From Caldilineaceae bacterium (GTDB taxonomy: Bacteria > Chloroflexota > Anaerolineae > Caldilineales > Caldilineaceae): a stretch of 64,000 bases of DNA. The translations under genes and the position numbers were made by a program. Location of the stretch: contig JAHBVG010000007.1 of NCBI GenBank assembly GCA_019637695.1, positions 1-64,000 on the forward strand, in the 5' to 3' direction. The notes beneath the pieces were generated by a model. That model saw nothing but the letters and a program-made list of their open reading frames with translations, did no database searches and was not told where the DNA came from. Below are positions 37,064 to 45,938 of the stretch, piece after piece. Within the stretch, counting starts at the first letter, position 1. Each line of letters starts with the position of its first letter.

Positions 37064-37100
37064 ACAGCCCGACCGGAGACCGGTCGGGCTGTTTGTTTTT
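37064..37100 (+). terminator. Intrinsic terminator of the tRNA unit
   Basis: ACAGCCCGACCGG (37064-37076), an AGAC loop, the exact complement, then TTGTTTTT. It closes the tRNA-Asp transcript. Confidence 0.92.
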
Positions 37101-37244
37101 GATAGTTTGTCGAGCCACATTGTGCGTCGGAACTCATGGACGATGTGGCCGTTCAGTTAAAAATCCGCAAACTGTTTGTAAGCTTTCAGCGAGGATTGCA
37201 AGCCAAACGACAACCTTTATACAAGATCTGGACGAAATTGGCTC

Positions 37245-37273
37245 TTTACAAGCAAAATTCGCTGTGCTATACT
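37245..37273 (+). promoter_or_regulatory. Strong-looking promoter facing the tyrS 3' end
   Basis: TTTACA (37245-37250), a 17-bp spacer and TATACT (37268-37273). It points toward a 16-bp hairpin and into the tail of tyrS on the opposite strand. No plus-strand protein gene follows. Confidence 0.6.
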
Positions 37274-37280
37274 TGCGTCC

Positions 37281-37344
37281 ATAGGAGTTGATTATCACGT
37301 TGTGGTTGGAAGCCACTATCGGGGGAAGCGTGATGATCGACTCC
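37281..37344 (+). ncRNA. Candidate small structured RNA
   Basis: Arms 37284-37299 and 37329-37344 pair along all 16 bases as RNA, two of them G-U on the plus strand; the same two would be A-C mismatches in minus-strand RNA. A small inner stem GTGG/CCAC lies in the loop. The predicted start of the upstream promoter falls just before the first arm. No U-rich terminator follows, so the 3' end is unknown. It may be an antisense RNA for tyrS (whose stop is at 37365) or an orphan leader. Confidence 0.4.
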
Positions 37345-37364
37345 TTAACTTATTGGCAGCAAAT

Positions 37365-38618
37365 TTACGATACCACGCTCTCCAAGCCTTCGCCAGGAAC
37401 GACGCGCAAGAAACGACGTTTGCCCACCTGGAGTACCTGTTCCTCACTCGCTTCGATTGTCACCATCCCATCTTCAACGACGACGCCACCCAAGCGGACG
37501 CCGCCCTGCTGAACGAGTCGCCGCGCCTCGCTCTTGCTGTTTGCCAGCGCAGCTTCGACCATCAGATCCAAAATGTTCATTGCTTCCTTGATGGTAAAGA
37601 TAGGAGCGTCGCTAGGTACATCCCCTTGATGCATTCGCCGGGCGTCCTCTGCGGCCTGGTCCGCGGCGGCATTGCCCTGAAAGATACTGACAATTTCCCA
37701 GGCCAGCGCCGCTTTGGCATCCTGTGGGCTAAGGATACCGGCTTGAAGATCGGCCAACATCGAGTCTATCTTTTCCTGGCTCCAACGTGTGACCAATTCG
37801 GCGTAGTTGCGGAAGGTATGATCGGGCAGGTTGATCACCTTGGTAAAAATCACCCCGGGTGGTTCGTTGATGCCAATGATGTTCCCCGTAGATTTACTCA
37901 TGCGCAGTTCGCCATCGGTGCCCACAAGAATGGGGAAGGTGAGGATCGTCTGCGCCTCCATGCCCTGAGCTTCCATCAATTTACGCCCGGCCATTAAGTT
38001 GAACAACTGATCGGTGCCGCCGATCTGCACATCGGTGCGCAGGGCAACAGCGTCGTACCCCTGCATCAACGCGTAGAAAAATTCGTGCAGCCAGATCGGG
38101 TCCCCTTTTTCGACGCGTTTGCTGAAGTTATCGCGCACCAGGAACTGCTGGACTGTAAAGTTGCTGGCAATGCGGATCACGTCACCAAAGTCTAGTTCCC
38201 CCAGCCACTTATGGTTGTATTCCACTACGGTTTTGATGGGATCGAGCAGACGCCAGGCTTGTGTAGTGAAGGTTTTTGCCTTCTCCATTGCGTCGGCCAG
38301 CGTCTGCTGCTGCCGGGCTGATTCCTTATCGCTGGGATCGCCGATAGTGCCGGTGAAGGTGCCGATCAAGAAGATAACTTCATGCCCTAGTTCCTGAAAC
38401 TGGCGGAGCTTGCGCAAAGGGACAGTATGCCCCAGGTGGAGTTCGGATGAGGTTGGGTCGAAGCCACAGTAGACGCGCAGCGCCCTGCCCTGAGTCTGGC
38501 TGCGCTCTAAACGGGCGCGCAATTCTTTTTCCATGTTCTGACGCGTCTGCTCGTCGCCAAAATCGACACCCCGCATGAGGATGCGCATTTGTTCATCGAC
38601 AGGTGGAAATGTGCTCAT
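37365..38618 (-). CDS. tyrS: Tyrosyl-tRNA synthetase
   Basis: 417 residues from ATG 38618 ([10 protein letters not shown]), with a GAGAGAG-type site upstream; an upstream in-frame ATG (38666) runs into the leader hairpin region and is less likely. Class I synthetase: HIGH-type [20 protein letters not shown]-type RMSKST, tyrosine-binding region [16 protein letters not shown]. The C-terminal S4 RNA-binding domain is present ([18 protein letters not shown]). The sequence style, [20 protein letters not shown], resembles the TyrZ-like subgroup. It charges tRNA-Tyr with tyrosine. A ~215-nt leader ends in a terminator hairpin, so expression may be attenuated. Confidence 0.96.
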   Translation of the reverse strand: MSTFPPVDEQMRILMRGVDFGDEQTRQNMEKELRARLERSQTQGRALRVYCGFDPTSSELHLGHTVPLRKLRQFQELGHEVIFLIGTFTGTIGDPSDKESARQQQTLADAMEKAKTFTTQAWRLLDPIKTVVEYNHKWLGELDFGDVIRIASNFTVQQFLVRDNFSKRVEKGDPIWLHEFFYALMQGYDAVALRTDVQIGGTDQLFNLMAGRKLMEAQGMEAQTILTFPILVGTDGELRMSKSTGNIIGINEPPGVIFTKVINLPDHTFRNYAELVTRWSQEKIDSMLADLQAGILSPQDAKAALAWEIVSIFQGNAAADQAAEDARRMHQGDVPSDAPIFTIKEAMNILDLMVEAALANSKSEARRLVQQGGVRLGGVVVEDGMVTIEASEEQVLQVGKRRFLRVVPGEGLESVVS

Positions 38619-38832
38619 CTCTATCTCTCTCGATCCGTGAAAAATTACTTTTGGAATTGACAACAAAAAACGCGTGACTGTGCGCCACGCGTTGTTTATC
38701 CACAGGATTGATCGCTCGCTAAGTCAATCGATCACCCATTGCGCACAATATCAACGTGGGGCGACCTGCACCCCCGCTATACGAATAGGTGATAATGCCA
38801 ATGTGCAGCGTCGAGAATTTGTGACCGTTCAT
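38619..38832 (-). promoter_or_regulatory. tyrS leader with possible transcription attenuator
   Basis: The leader runs from a predicted start near 38832 to the tyrS ATG. It contains a stem TGATCG...CGATCA and, closer to the gene, an intrinsic terminator (38669-38693). A TGTGCGC segment (38741-38747 on the plus strand GCGCACA) can pair with GCGCACA in the terminator loop, giving an alternative structure. I do not find the T-box AGGGTGGNACCGCG core, so the class of regulator is open. Confidence 0.45.
38661..38693 (-). terminator. Terminator hairpin inside the tyrS leader
   Basis: AACGCGTG/CACGCGTT stem with a nine-base loop, followed on the minus strand by TTTTGTTG. No minus-strand gene lies upstream that it could close, so it most likely acts in tyrS attenuation. 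Confidence 0.65.
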
Positions 38833-38839
38833 GAGCGCT

Positions 38840-38868
38840 ATCATAGCATGGACAGTAGAATGGAGCAA
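38840..38868 (-). promoter_or_regulatory. Candidate tyrS promoter
   Basis: Minus-strand TTGCTC (38863-38868), a 17-bp spacer and TATGAT (38840-38845). Confidence 0.5.
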
Positions 38869-38929
38869 TTTTCTCTGCCAGAGTGAGCATTTGTCCTTTC
38901 AGATGCGGAAGGGCGTTTCCATCGACCTG

Positions 38930-38938
38930 TGATACAAT
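38930..38938 (+). promoter_or_regulatory. Extended -10 of a probably leaderless gene
   Basis: TGATACAAT ends seven bases before ATG 38946. Transcription would start at or next to the start codon. Confidence 0.45.
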
Positions 38939-38945
38939 AAGCAAC

Positions 38946-40361
38946 ATGGTCACCGCAAAGAGAAAACCACGCCCAAGAACCTATGGATCTCCCCGCCCGG
39001 CGCGGATCATCTCTCACCGGCCGCCCGCAAACGTGGACAGTTCACCAGAGACGATTCTTGTGGGTCAACAGGGAGAATCGATTGATCGTGATCTCAACCG
39101 CGCCCTGGACGCCTGGTGGCAACAGGGCCAGCTCCCCACACGAGGCGTACTGCGCGATGCACTCCTGGCGTTGCAAGCAGGGCATAGACTCGACGATCCC
39201 CAACGTGCGCTCTTATTACGCGCCGCCCTATTTTATGGCCGGGGTATGATCACCGCGCTCCATTACCAAAGCGACCCTGAGCGCACAGCCTCGATTATGC
39301 GCGACATGCTGCTGCACATCCAACGTCCGCTCAATCCGGCCCAGATCGCTCAACTCGTGCGCGAGGATCCGACCAGCGGCCAATGGCTCGCGCCGCTATT
39401 GCGGTTCCTCCACGAAGAAAGCAGCGGAGGGCTAGAGCCGCGCCGCACGCTCGCTACGGCAGCGCTCCTCTACCTTACCCAGAAGCCCATCGCCCAAAAG
39501 ATCGCATGGACGCCGCCTGGCGACCTGGTTGGGTCAGGACAGACCGCGCCGGCGCGCCGTCCCCCCTTACAGCGCCAACCTCGTCCGCGCCGTCTGCGCG
39601 CTCTTGCCAATGTGCTGGCGTTGATAGCGTTCTTTCTATTGGCGGCGGCCATCTTCCTGCTCTGGCAGGAGATGCGCCAGGACGCAATCCTGGCCGGCGA
39701 GATGCGGACGATCCCCAGCGGCGCTTATCTGATCAGCGCGGCTGAGAATGGCGAGATGGATCGGCTGGTGGAAGTGACAGCGTTCAGCATTGATCGCACC
39801 GAAGTGACAAATCGAGCGTATCGGCGCTGTTATGAGGCTGGCGTCTGTTCCTGGCCGGCGCAGGCGACGAGTATCAACCGCCCTGATTATTTCTCAAACC
39901 CGGCTATGGATCACTACCCGATGATCAACATCAACTGGTTCCAGGCCAAGACCTATTGTGAATGGGCGGGCAGACGCTTGCCGCTGGTAGAAGAATGGGA
40001 GATCGCCGCTGGCTCTGCGCTGACGCTGCAACACCGCTACCTCTTCCCCTGGGGGGATCAGTTTGATCCACAGCGCGTCAACAGTGGCCTCTTGCCCGGT
40101 GGAGATACCCAACCGGTAGCAGCCTACAGCCCTAGTGGCGATAGCCCGGCGGGCGTTGCCGATATGGCGGGCAATGTGGCCGAGTGGACAGCCACCCCAG
40201 CCGATCCCGACGCAGAGACGCCGGCTGCTTACCTGGTCAAAGGGGGTTCCTTCCTCAGCCAGCCAGGGGATCTCCGCGTGAGCGCACGCCAGATCGTCAA
40301 TGCTGAGGAGTACGCGCCAACGCTGGGCTTCCGCTGCGCGCTGACACTGCCATCACCTTGA
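38946..40361 (+). CDS. Membrane protein with formylglycine-generating-enzyme (FGE-sulfatase) domain
   Basis: 471 residues from ATG 38946. The first ~215 residues are cytosolic with a helical region (DRDLNRALDAWWQQGQLPTRG) that I do not recognise. A membrane segment spans ~220-242 (LANVLALIAFFLLAAAIFLLW). The outer domain (~255-468) is FGE/SUMF1-like: MRTIPSGAYLISA, FSIDRTEVTNRAYRRC, HYPMININWFQAKTYCEWAG, RRLPLVEEWEIAA, DMAGNVAEWTA, GGSFLSQPGDLR, LGFRC. True FGEs convert a sulfatase Cys to formylglycine with two active-site cysteines. These are not evident in the usual place here, so it may be a non-catalytic, binding-type member. No ribosome site is seen and the -10 box is close, suggesting a leaderless message. 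The next gene follows. Confidence 0.85.
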   Translation: MVTAKRKPRPRTYGSPRPARIISHRPPANVDSSPETILVGQQGESIDRDLNRALDAWWQQGQLPTRGVLRDALLALQAGHRLDDPQRALLLRAALFYGRGMITALHYQSDPERTASIMRDMLLHIQRPLNPAQIAQLVREDPTSGQWLAPLLRFLHEESSGGLEPRRTLATAALLYLTQKPIAQKIAWTPPGDLVGSGQTAPARRPPLQRQPRPRRLRALANVLALIAFFLLAAAIFLLWQEMRQDAILAGEMRTIPSGAYLISAAENGEMDRLVEVTAFSIDRTEVTNRAYRRCYEAGVCSWPAQATSINRPDYFSNPAMDHYPMININWFQAKTYCEWAGRRLPLVEEWEIAAGSALTLQHRYLFPWGDQFDPQRVNSGLLPGGDTQPVAAYSPSGDSPAGVADMAGNVAEWTATPADPDAETPAAYLVKGGSFLSQPGDLRVSARQIVNAEEYAPTLGFRCALTLPSP

Positions 40362-40419
40362 ATCGACAAATTGATCGACTCTTTCCCCGGCCAGTTTGGG
40401 GCAGATCCCCATTCTCCGC

Positions 40420-40425
40420 TATACT
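40420..40425 (+). promoter_or_regulatory. -10 box directly before the Thr-Pro surface protein
   Basis: TATACT ends seven bases before ATG 40433, the same spacing as at the previous gene. A TTGG-type -35 lies ~18 bp upstream but is weak. A leaderless message is likely. Confidence 0.4.
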
Positions 40426-40432
40426 GACATTT

Positions 40433-41509
40433 ATGAAGAAGCCAACCAGATCCTCAATTTTGCCCAGTTCCTCAGCACAGATTGCGATCACGCTGATCCT
40501 ATCGCTCGCCCTGCTCTGGGGTTCGAGCAGTGTGCTCTTTGCCTCGGAACCGTGTGAAACCGGCGGCAATGTCATCCCCAAGGATGTCTGCGATTTCGAC
40601 ACGTTCTATGGCAGTCCGCCGCGCCAACTCCCCAACGGATGGGCGCCCTTCATTCTCTATGGGGATCTCACCTATATGCAGGATGTGGACACGTTTTGGG
40701 GAGCGCCAGCGCTGCGGATGTGGAACAATGGCGGCACTTTCAAGGCAGGCATCTATACGCAAGTGCGGGTGACGCCAGGGAGCGGGTATCGAGCCAGTGT
40801 GGCATGGGCAGCGCCCAATGCGCCAGACCAGTTCGGACGCCAACTGGGGCTGGACCCTACGGGCGGCACCGACCCCAACGCGCCGACGGTGATTTGGGGT
40901 CCCATGCATTGGGGGCCAGGCCGGATGCTCAACTACCCGGTGGGTCAGGGTCCTAACATTGATGTGCGGGCGCGGGCCACAGGCGAGACGATGACGGTCT
41001 TCTTTTTGGTCGATCACCCGACCAGCACCGGCGACAATCTGATCTTCGTGGATGCGATTGCCCTCTATCCTGATGAAAACGCGCCCTTCCTCGAACCACC
41101 GACGCCGCAGCCGACGCCGACACCGATCCCCACCAATACCCCAGCGGTGGAGCAACGAATCGCAGCTTTGCCCACAGCTACATGGACGCCCATCCCTTCG
41201 GCGACGCCGACACAGACGCCCCTACCCACAGAGACGCCAACGCCGACCATCACCCCATCCCCGACCCCTTCGCCAACGTTGACGCCATCCCCCACATGGA
41301 CGCCGTGGCCGACTGTCACACCGGATGTTGCCGTGGACAGCCGCCGTTCTGCTGCGGATGGCGCGCTGCTTAACGTGGCCGCTGGTATGGCGCATCAAAG
41401 CGGACGCAATGGCTTGCTCATGGTCGGCGTGATCGGCTTGAGCGGAGCGAGCCTGTGCGGCAGTTCGCTCTGGTGGTTACGACGGCGACGGGCAGTGATT
41501 AGAGGTTAG
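40433..41509 (+). CDS. Surface protein with Thr-Pro stalk and C-terminal membrane anchor
   Basis: 358 residues from ATG 40433 (MKKPTRSS...), which gives a clear signal peptide (hydrophobic residues ~17-34). Residues ~40-215 are a beta-rich, Trp-rich domain like carbohydrate-binding jelly rolls (GWAPFILYGDLTYMQDVDTF; ALRMWNNGGTFKAGIYTQV); fold assignment is tentative. Residues ~220-310 form a Pro/Thr stalk. The C-terminus has a hydrophobic segment followed by RRRR (GLLMVGVIGLSGASL...WWLRRRR), a type I membrane anchor with no LPXTG. It follows the FGE-like gene by 71 bp. Confidence 0.85.
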   Translation: MKKPTRSSILPSSSAQIAITLILSLALLWGSSSVLFASEPCETGGNVIPKDVCDFDTFYGSPPRQLPNGWAPFILYGDLTYMQDVDTFWGAPALRMWNNGGTFKAGIYTQVRVTPGSGYRASVAWAAPNAPDQFGRQLGLDPTGGTDPNAPTVIWGPMHWGPGRMLNYPVGQGPNIDVRARATGETMTVFFLVDHPTSTGDNLIFVDAIALYPDENAPFLEPPTPQPTPTPIPTNTPAVEQRIAALPTATWTPIPSATPTQTPLPTETPTPTITPSPTPSPTLTPSPTWTPWPTVTPDVAVDSRRSAADGALLNVAAGMAHQSGRNGLLMVGVIGLSGASLCGSSLWWLRRRRAVIRG

Positions 41510-41557
41510 AGATTGGAGATTGAGCAATAGGGCTGAGATCGCTAATCGCCAATCTCT
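41508..41557. repeat. AGAGATTGG inverted repeat between convergent genes
   Basis: AGAGATTGG (41508-41516) pairs with CCAATCTCT (41549-41557). It ends five bases before the stop codon of the protease gene. It belongs to the set of stop-adjacent inverted repeats in this window. Confidence 0.55.
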
Positions 41558-41562
41558 TTCTC

Positions 41563-42459
41563 TTATGAGCGTTGATCGACGGTGAGGCTGCGATCCTGTA
41601 GGACGCCGCCGCGCACAATGCGACTGTTGACAGTCTGGCCGGCGCGTCCGCCCATGAGCAACGCAGATAGGTCTTCCGGCTGGCGTACCGGTTCGTCGTC
41701 GAGAGAGATGAGGATATCGCCCACCAACAGATCACCTGCTTCCGCTGGGGAATCGTTCTCGACCGAGATGATCAACAACCCCGTCTTCTGGTCGAGTTCC
41801 TCGGCGACTGCGGCCGGCAAACGCACAGTCTGGACTCCGACGCCCAGGTAACCCCGCCCCATATGACCATGAGCCAGCAGGGTCTCGACGATTGGCTTCA
41901 CCGTAGGCGCAGGCAAGGCAACGCCGCTATCGCGCAGCAGCGCTGAGGAAACGATCCCCACGACACCGCCATTGCCGCCCACCAATGCGCCTCCTGAGAA
42001 GCCAGGGTACATCACCAGATCCGGTTTAATGAAGTGGCTGACTTTACCGCCGCCGCCCGTGCGCCAGGCGCCGCCCACAGCGCTGAGGACGCCCAACGAC
42101 GCCTCGATATTCGCGCCGGGCCGCCCCACAGCCAGGACGAGCGCGCCGACTCGAATTTCCGCTTCTTCCACCCAAGATGGGGTTTGCAGTCCGGTCGCCT
42201 CAACGCGCAACAGCGCCAGATCGGTGCTGGGATCGCGCCCGACCAATGTCGCTTTCACATCATCGCCGCCAGGCAGCCCAACGGTGATGTTATCCTCATG
42301 ACGGACAACGTGGCTGGCGGTGACGATCAAGCCATCCGCAGACCAGATGACGCCGCTGGCGGGGTAGCGACGCCGGGCGTCAACCCGTACGACGGCGTTG
42401 GCGGCGTTCGCCACGACGTCAGCGATCCCCGCTGAGATTGCTTTGAAATCAGTTGCCAT
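41563..42459 (-). CDS. HtrA-like serine protease with PDZ domain, no signal peptide
   Basis: 298 residues from ATG 42459, with AGGAAG six bases upstream. Trypsin-like triad: His in VTASHVVRHED, Asp in DPSTDLALLRV, Ser in YPGFSGGALVGG (the usual GNSGG is GFSGG). A PDZ domain covers ~205-295 (GYLGVGVQTVRLP; DSPAEAGDLLVGDILISLDD). HtrA/Deg proteases degrade or refold damaged proteins, usually outside the membrane. Here the chosen start gives a soluble N-terminus. An upstream in-frame ATG (42540) adds a hydrophobic-looking stretch (MLALPFFAKVWTYPLATFMA) but without a ribosome site, so location is uncertain. Confidence 0.88.
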   Translation of the reverse strand: MATDFKAISAGIADVVANAANAVVRVDARRRYPASGVIWSADGLIVTASHVVRHEDNITVGLPGGDDVKATLVGRDPSTDLALLRVEATGLQTPSWVEEAEIRVGALVLAVGRPGANIEASLGVLSAVGGAWRTGGGGKVSHFIKPDLVMYPGFSGGALVGGNGGVVGIVSSALLRDSGVALPAPTVKPIVETLLAHGHMGRGYLGVGVQTVRLPAAVAEELDQKTGLLIISVENDSPAEAGDLLVGDILISLDDEPVRQPEDLSALLMGGRAGQTVNSRIVRGGVLQDRSLTVDQRS

Positions 42460-42601
42460 AGATGCTTCCTCTCTTGAATAGGCCATGAATGTGGCTAAAG
42501 GATACGTCCACACTTTAGCGAAAAAAGGCAGCGCCAGCATCGCCCGTTCGAGGGGGGAGGACCTGGAAGAATGGGTAGGGGTGGAGATTGGTTATGTATT
42601 G

Positions 42602-42643
42602 GATATTGGGTGACGGTCTCTCAATACCCCAATACCCAATATC
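42602..42643. repeat. GATATTGGGT inverted repeat touching the LuxR gene stop
   Basis: Arms 42602-42611 and 42634-42643 (GATATTGGGT/ACCCAATATC). The right arm ends at the base before the stop codon of the response regulator. The rest of the 184-bp gap to the protease start is unremarkable. Confidence 0.6.
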
Positions 42644-43294
42644 TTATAAGGTCAGCAGCCCCATCCGCGTGGCGCGGACGACGGCTTCGGTGCGGCTTTG
42701 GGCGCCGAGTTTGCCCATCAACGCCTGCACGTGGAATTTGGCGGTGTGTTCGCTGATGTTGAGGGCCCGGCCAATGGCGCGGTTGGTCAAGCCTTCGGCC
42801 AGCAATTTGAGGACATCTTCCTCGCGTGGGGTGATCGGCTCTGAGAGGATCAACATATCGGTGGATTGAGGGAGAACAATCTCAGCGGCAAAGCGGGGGT
42901 CGAGGACGCGCAGATCGGCAGCGGCCGCTTCGACTGCGGCCACCAGCGCGGTGAGACGCGCCGAACGGGGGAGGAGGCCAGCTATCCCCGTGTGCCAGAC
43001 CGCTGTGGCATAACTGACATCGGGCAGCAGCGCCACGGTTGGGATAGCCAACTCGACCGCAGCGGCCAACTGCGCCAGGGGTGCAGGTTGCCCCTGCACC
43101 CCTTGATCCGGTTCCCAGCCCAGATCCCAGAGCAGCACATCGGGGGCATAGAGATTGAGCAGATCCGCCAGATCGGCCTGACCGTCGCTCTCGCCCACCA
43201 CCATCAAACGCGGTGATTCAGCGAGTACGGCGCTCAGGCCCGCCCGCGTCAACCGGTCGTCGGAGAGGATGAGGAGAGAAAGTGTGTCCATCAT
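42644..43294 (-). CDS. NarL/LuxR-type response regulator
   Basis: 216 residues from ATG 43294. Residues ~6-120 are a receiver-like domain (SLLILSDDRLTRAGL; PDVLLWDLGW with the acceptor Asp; LLPRSA where the usual Lys is Arg). Residues ~150-212 are the LuxR helix-turn-helix (LTPREEDVLKLLAEGLTNRAI-like, NISEHTAKFHVQALMGKLG). The Lys-to-Arg change suggests weak or altered phosphorylation. No sensor kinase is next to it. It sits upstream of the HtrA-like gene on the same strand, so may be cotranscribed with it. Confidence 0.9.
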   Translation of the reverse strand: MMDTLSLLILSDDRLTRAGLSAVLAESPRLMVVGESDGQADLADLLNLYAPDVLLWDLGWEPDQGVQGQPAPLAQLAAAVELAIPTVALLPDVSYATAVWHTGIAGLLPRSARLTALVAAVEAAAADLRVLDPRFAAEIVLPQSTDMLILSEPITPREEDVLKLLAEGLTNRAIGRALNISEHTAKFHVQALMGKLGAQSRTEAVVRATRMGLLTL

Positions 43295-43349
43295 CTGGAA
43301 CTGGAAACTGGGGACCGGGGACCGGGCCGGACACCCGAATCCCCAATCC

Positions 43350-44432
43350 CTACCTTCCCGCCAACGCCGCGATCAATCTATCTGTCTGGTCTGGGCGACC
43401 GACGGAGATGCGGATACAATTTTCCAATCCTCGTGTGCGGTAATGGCGCACGAGGATGCCCTGCCGCTCAAGATCTTGTTTGAGACGCAGGGCGTCGCGG
43501 CCATCCACGCGGCAGAGGATGAAGTTAGCTTGCGAGGGAAAGGGCCGCAAATAAGGAACTGCCGCCAGCTTTTCATAGAGCCGACGACGCTCAATCTTAA
43601 GCTTTTCCACGACGATCTCCATCTCATCCACATGGCGGAGGCTGGCGAGACCGGCCACCGTCGCCGCCACGTTGACATTGTAGGGCTGTTTGTATTTCCA
43701 CAAATGGGGCAGTAGCCAGTCGGGCAGGATGCCGTAACCCAGGCGCAGACCGGCGATCCCCGCGGCCTTGCTGAAGGTGCGCAGGACGACGAGATTCTCA
43801 TGTTCCAATACCCAGGATGCGCGGCTTGGCTGATCGGCAAATTCCACATAGGCCTCGTCGAGGATCACCATCACCGGCAGTTTGAGCAACCGGCGTAGCT
43901 CGTCATCGGGCAGCCAGTTCCCCGACGGGTTGTTGGGCGAGGTCAAAAAGAGCAGTTTGAGAATCGTTTCCTCATCCCACAGCGCCTCAATGCCCTCCAC
44001 ATCCAGCCCAAAATCGACCCGCCGTGGGATCTCGATCACCGTGGCCCCCATCAATTTGGCATCAAAGCGGTACATGCCGAAGGTGGGCGGGCAGTTGACA
44101 ATGGCATTCCCTGGCGCGAGGAAGAGGCGGCAGAGATAGTCAAGCAGTTCATCCGCGCCGTGGCCGGGCAGAATATTGGCCGCAGGTACACCCAGGAACT
44201 TACTCAACGCCGTCCGCAACTCGGTCTGCTGCGGATCGGGATAGATGTGGTAATAGTTGTACTCGGCCAACGCCTCCAATACCGCCGGCAGTGGACCGTA
44301 GGGGTTCTCGTTGGCGTCCAATTTGACGATCTGCTCGGCAGGGATGCCCAATCGCGCGCTCAGCACCTCAAACGGCTGGATGGGCGTGTATTCTTCTAAA
44401 GTTGCGAGATGAGGGTTTAGGAATGTTTGCAT
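43350..44432 (-). CDS. hisC: Histidinol-phosphate aminotransferase
   Basis: 360 residues from ATG 44432. PLP enzyme of histidine biosynthesis that converts imidazole-acetol phosphate to histidinol phosphate. Motifs: [41 protein letters not shown], and the PLP lysine in [17 protein letters not shown]. Length fits HisC. It follows hisD by 64 bp. The usual ribosome-binding position holds a heptamer array and no SD is seen, so translation may rely on other signals or coupling. Confidence 0.95.
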   Translation of the reverse strand: MQTFLNPHLATLEEYTPIQPFEVLSARLGIPAEQIVKLDANENPYGPLPAVLEALAEYNYYHIYPDPQQTELRTALSKFLGVPAANILPGHGADELLDYLCRLFLAPGNAIVNCPPTFGMYRFDAKLMGATVIEIPRRVDFGLDVEGIEALWDEETILKLLFLTSPNNPSGNWLPDDELRRLLKLPVMVILDEAYVEFADQPSRASWVLEHENLVVLRTFSKAAGIAGLRLGYGILPDWLLPHLWKYKQPYNVNVAATVAGLASLRHVDEMEIVVEKLKIERRRLYEKLAAVPYLRPFPSQANFILCRVDGRDALRLKQDLERQGILVRHYRTRGLENCIRISVGRPDQTDRLIAALAGR

Positions 44433-44453
44433 GGTTGGTGACCAGGGATTGGG

Positions 44454-44516
44454 GACTGGGGATTGGGGACTTGGGACTGGGAACTCAACCAGATCCTCAG
44501 TCCCCAGTCCCCAGTC
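44454..44516. repeat. Heptamer-built inverted repeat between hisD and hisC
   Basis: CCCCAGTC/CCCCAATC units form an 18-bp inverted repeat (44454-44471 with 44499-44516, one mismatch). The right arm covers the hisD stop codon (44497-44499) and its last four codons. It is a member of the dispersed heptamer family. Confidence 0.75.
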
Positions 44517-45828
44517 GCTTCTTAACAGCCATGGCGTGCGCAGTCAAACCTTCGGCGTGCGCGAGGATCTCCGCAGCAGGACCGATGGCTTGTAGGGCGC
44601 GCTCGTTTAGACCGATGACGCTGACAATTTTGACGAAATCCATAACGTTGATAGGACTGGCGAAGCGGGCGGTACCGCCGGTGGGCATAACGTGGCTAGG
44701 ACCGGCCACATAATCGCCCAATACTTCAAAGCTACGCTCGCCCAAAAAGACGCCGCCTGCGTTCTGCACTTTGTCCAGATGCGCCCAGGGATCGGTGATG
44801 AGGAGGCAGAGATGTTCGGGCGCGTAAACGTTGGCGAGATCAAACGCTTGATCCAGCGTTTCGGTGACGACGATGCCGCAGTTGTTGCCCAGAGCCAGGC
44901 TTAGGATCTCTTCGCGGTCGAGATCTTCTAATTGGCGGGCGACGGCGGCCTGCACCTTTTCGGCCAATCCACGGCTGGGCGTGAGCAGGATAGCCGATGC
45001 CAGGATGTCGTGTTCAGCCTGGGCCAACAGATCCGCCGCCGCCAATTCAGGATCGGCGCTCTCGTCGGCAACCACCAACGTCTCGGTGGGGCCAGGTAGC
45101 CCGTCGATCCCCACGATCCCAAAGAGCTGGCGCTTTGCAAGGGTGACGAAAAGATTCCCGGGCCCGCAGATTTTGTCCACAGCGGGGATGCGCTGGGTAC
45201 CGTAGGCAAAGGCGGCGATGGCCTGCGCGCCCCCGCCAATATAGACAGCATCCACCCCGGCGACAGCCGCCGCTGCCAATGTGATGGGATGGGGAAGCGT
45301 GCTGCCCCGTTGCGGCGGCGCAATCACGGCCAGATGAGGGACACCCGCCACTCGCGCAGGGATGGCGGTCATCAGCAGCGTGCTAGGGAGGGGCGCAGTG
45401 CCGCCTGGCACATAGATCCCCACGCGGTTGATGGGGCGCACGAGTTGGCCTAGCGTCCCCTCGCCGTCGTTGTGGATCCAGCTCAGGTTGGGCTGCCGCC
45501 GGTGGAAGCGTTCAATGCGCGCTGCCGAGAGGCGTAAGGCATCCACAATCTTGGCGTCCACCTGTGCCAGTGCAGCGTCGATGGCCGCTTGCGGCACGCG
45601 CAGATCGTCCAGCTCTGCGCCATCGAGTGTCGCCGTCCAATGGCGCAGAGCTACATCGCCTCGTTCTCGCACATCAGCCAGAATCCGGCGCACAGCCTCA
45701 TCGGGCCCAATGCGATCGCCAAAGAGACGCTCGTTAGCGTCGATCATCCTTTCGGGCACTTCATAATGATCCCAGGCCTGGCGTCGCAAAATCGAGCGTC
45801 GGGCCGTAGGGACATCATAGATGGGCAT
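44497..45828 (-). CDS. hisD: Histidinol dehydrogenase
   Basis: 443 residues from ATG 45828 ([11 protein letters not shown]). Other in-frame starts are GTG 45840 (a GGAG lies ten bases before) and ATG 45849, so the exact start is uncertain. Oxidises histidinol to histidine in two NAD-dependent steps. Conserved parts: [62 protein letters not shown] (zinc site), [11 protein letters not shown] and NVYAPEHL, with [14 protein letters not shown] near the end. It precedes hisC. Confidence 0.96.
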   Translation of the reverse strand: MPIYDVPTARRSILRRQAWDHYEVPERMIDANERLFGDRIGPDEAVRRILADVRERGDVALRHWTATLDGAELDDLRVPQAAIDAALAQVDAKIVDALRLSAARIERFHRRQPNLSWIHNDGEGTLGQLVRPINRVGIYVPGGTAPLPSTLLMTAIPARVAGVPHLAVIAPPQRGSTLPHPITLAAAAVAGVDAVYIGGGAQAIAAFAYGTQRIPAVDKICGPGNLFVTLAKRQLFGIVGIDGLPGPTETLVVADESADPELAAADLLAQAEHDILASAILLTPSRGLAEKVQAAVARQLEDLDREEILSLALGNNCGIVVTETLDQAFDLANVYAPEHLCLLITDPWAHLDKVQNAGGVFLGERSFEVLGDYVAGPSHVMPTGGTARFASPINVMDFVKIVSVIGLNERALQAIGPAAEILAHAEGLTAHAMAVKKRLGTGD

Positions 45829-45867
45829 CAGGGTAGACACGAAAAGCATTCTCCAAAAGTAGATGAA

Positions 45868-45935
45868 GATGAATCAAGAATAAAGATTGGGCAACGAATA
45901 GATCGTCTCTACCCAATCTTTATTCTTGATTCATC
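45868..45935. repeat. Perfect 24-bp inverted repeat after the KtrA/TrkA-like gene
   Basis: Arms 45868-45891 and 45912-45935 are exact complements around a 20-base loop; the right arm ends three bases before the stop codon of the upstream gene (45939). It probably separates that message from hisD, though it has no T-run. Confidence 0.75.
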
Positions 45936-45938
45936 ACT

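Noticed and set aside
37288..37512. 74-codon plus-strand frame after the orphan promoter
   Set aside because: Most of it is antisense to tyrS and it has no domain; the hairpin RNA is a better explanation.
38619..38832. Classical T-box before tyrS
   Set aside because: No AGGGTGGNACCGCG-type core and no clear specifier loop; kept only as an unclassified attenuator.
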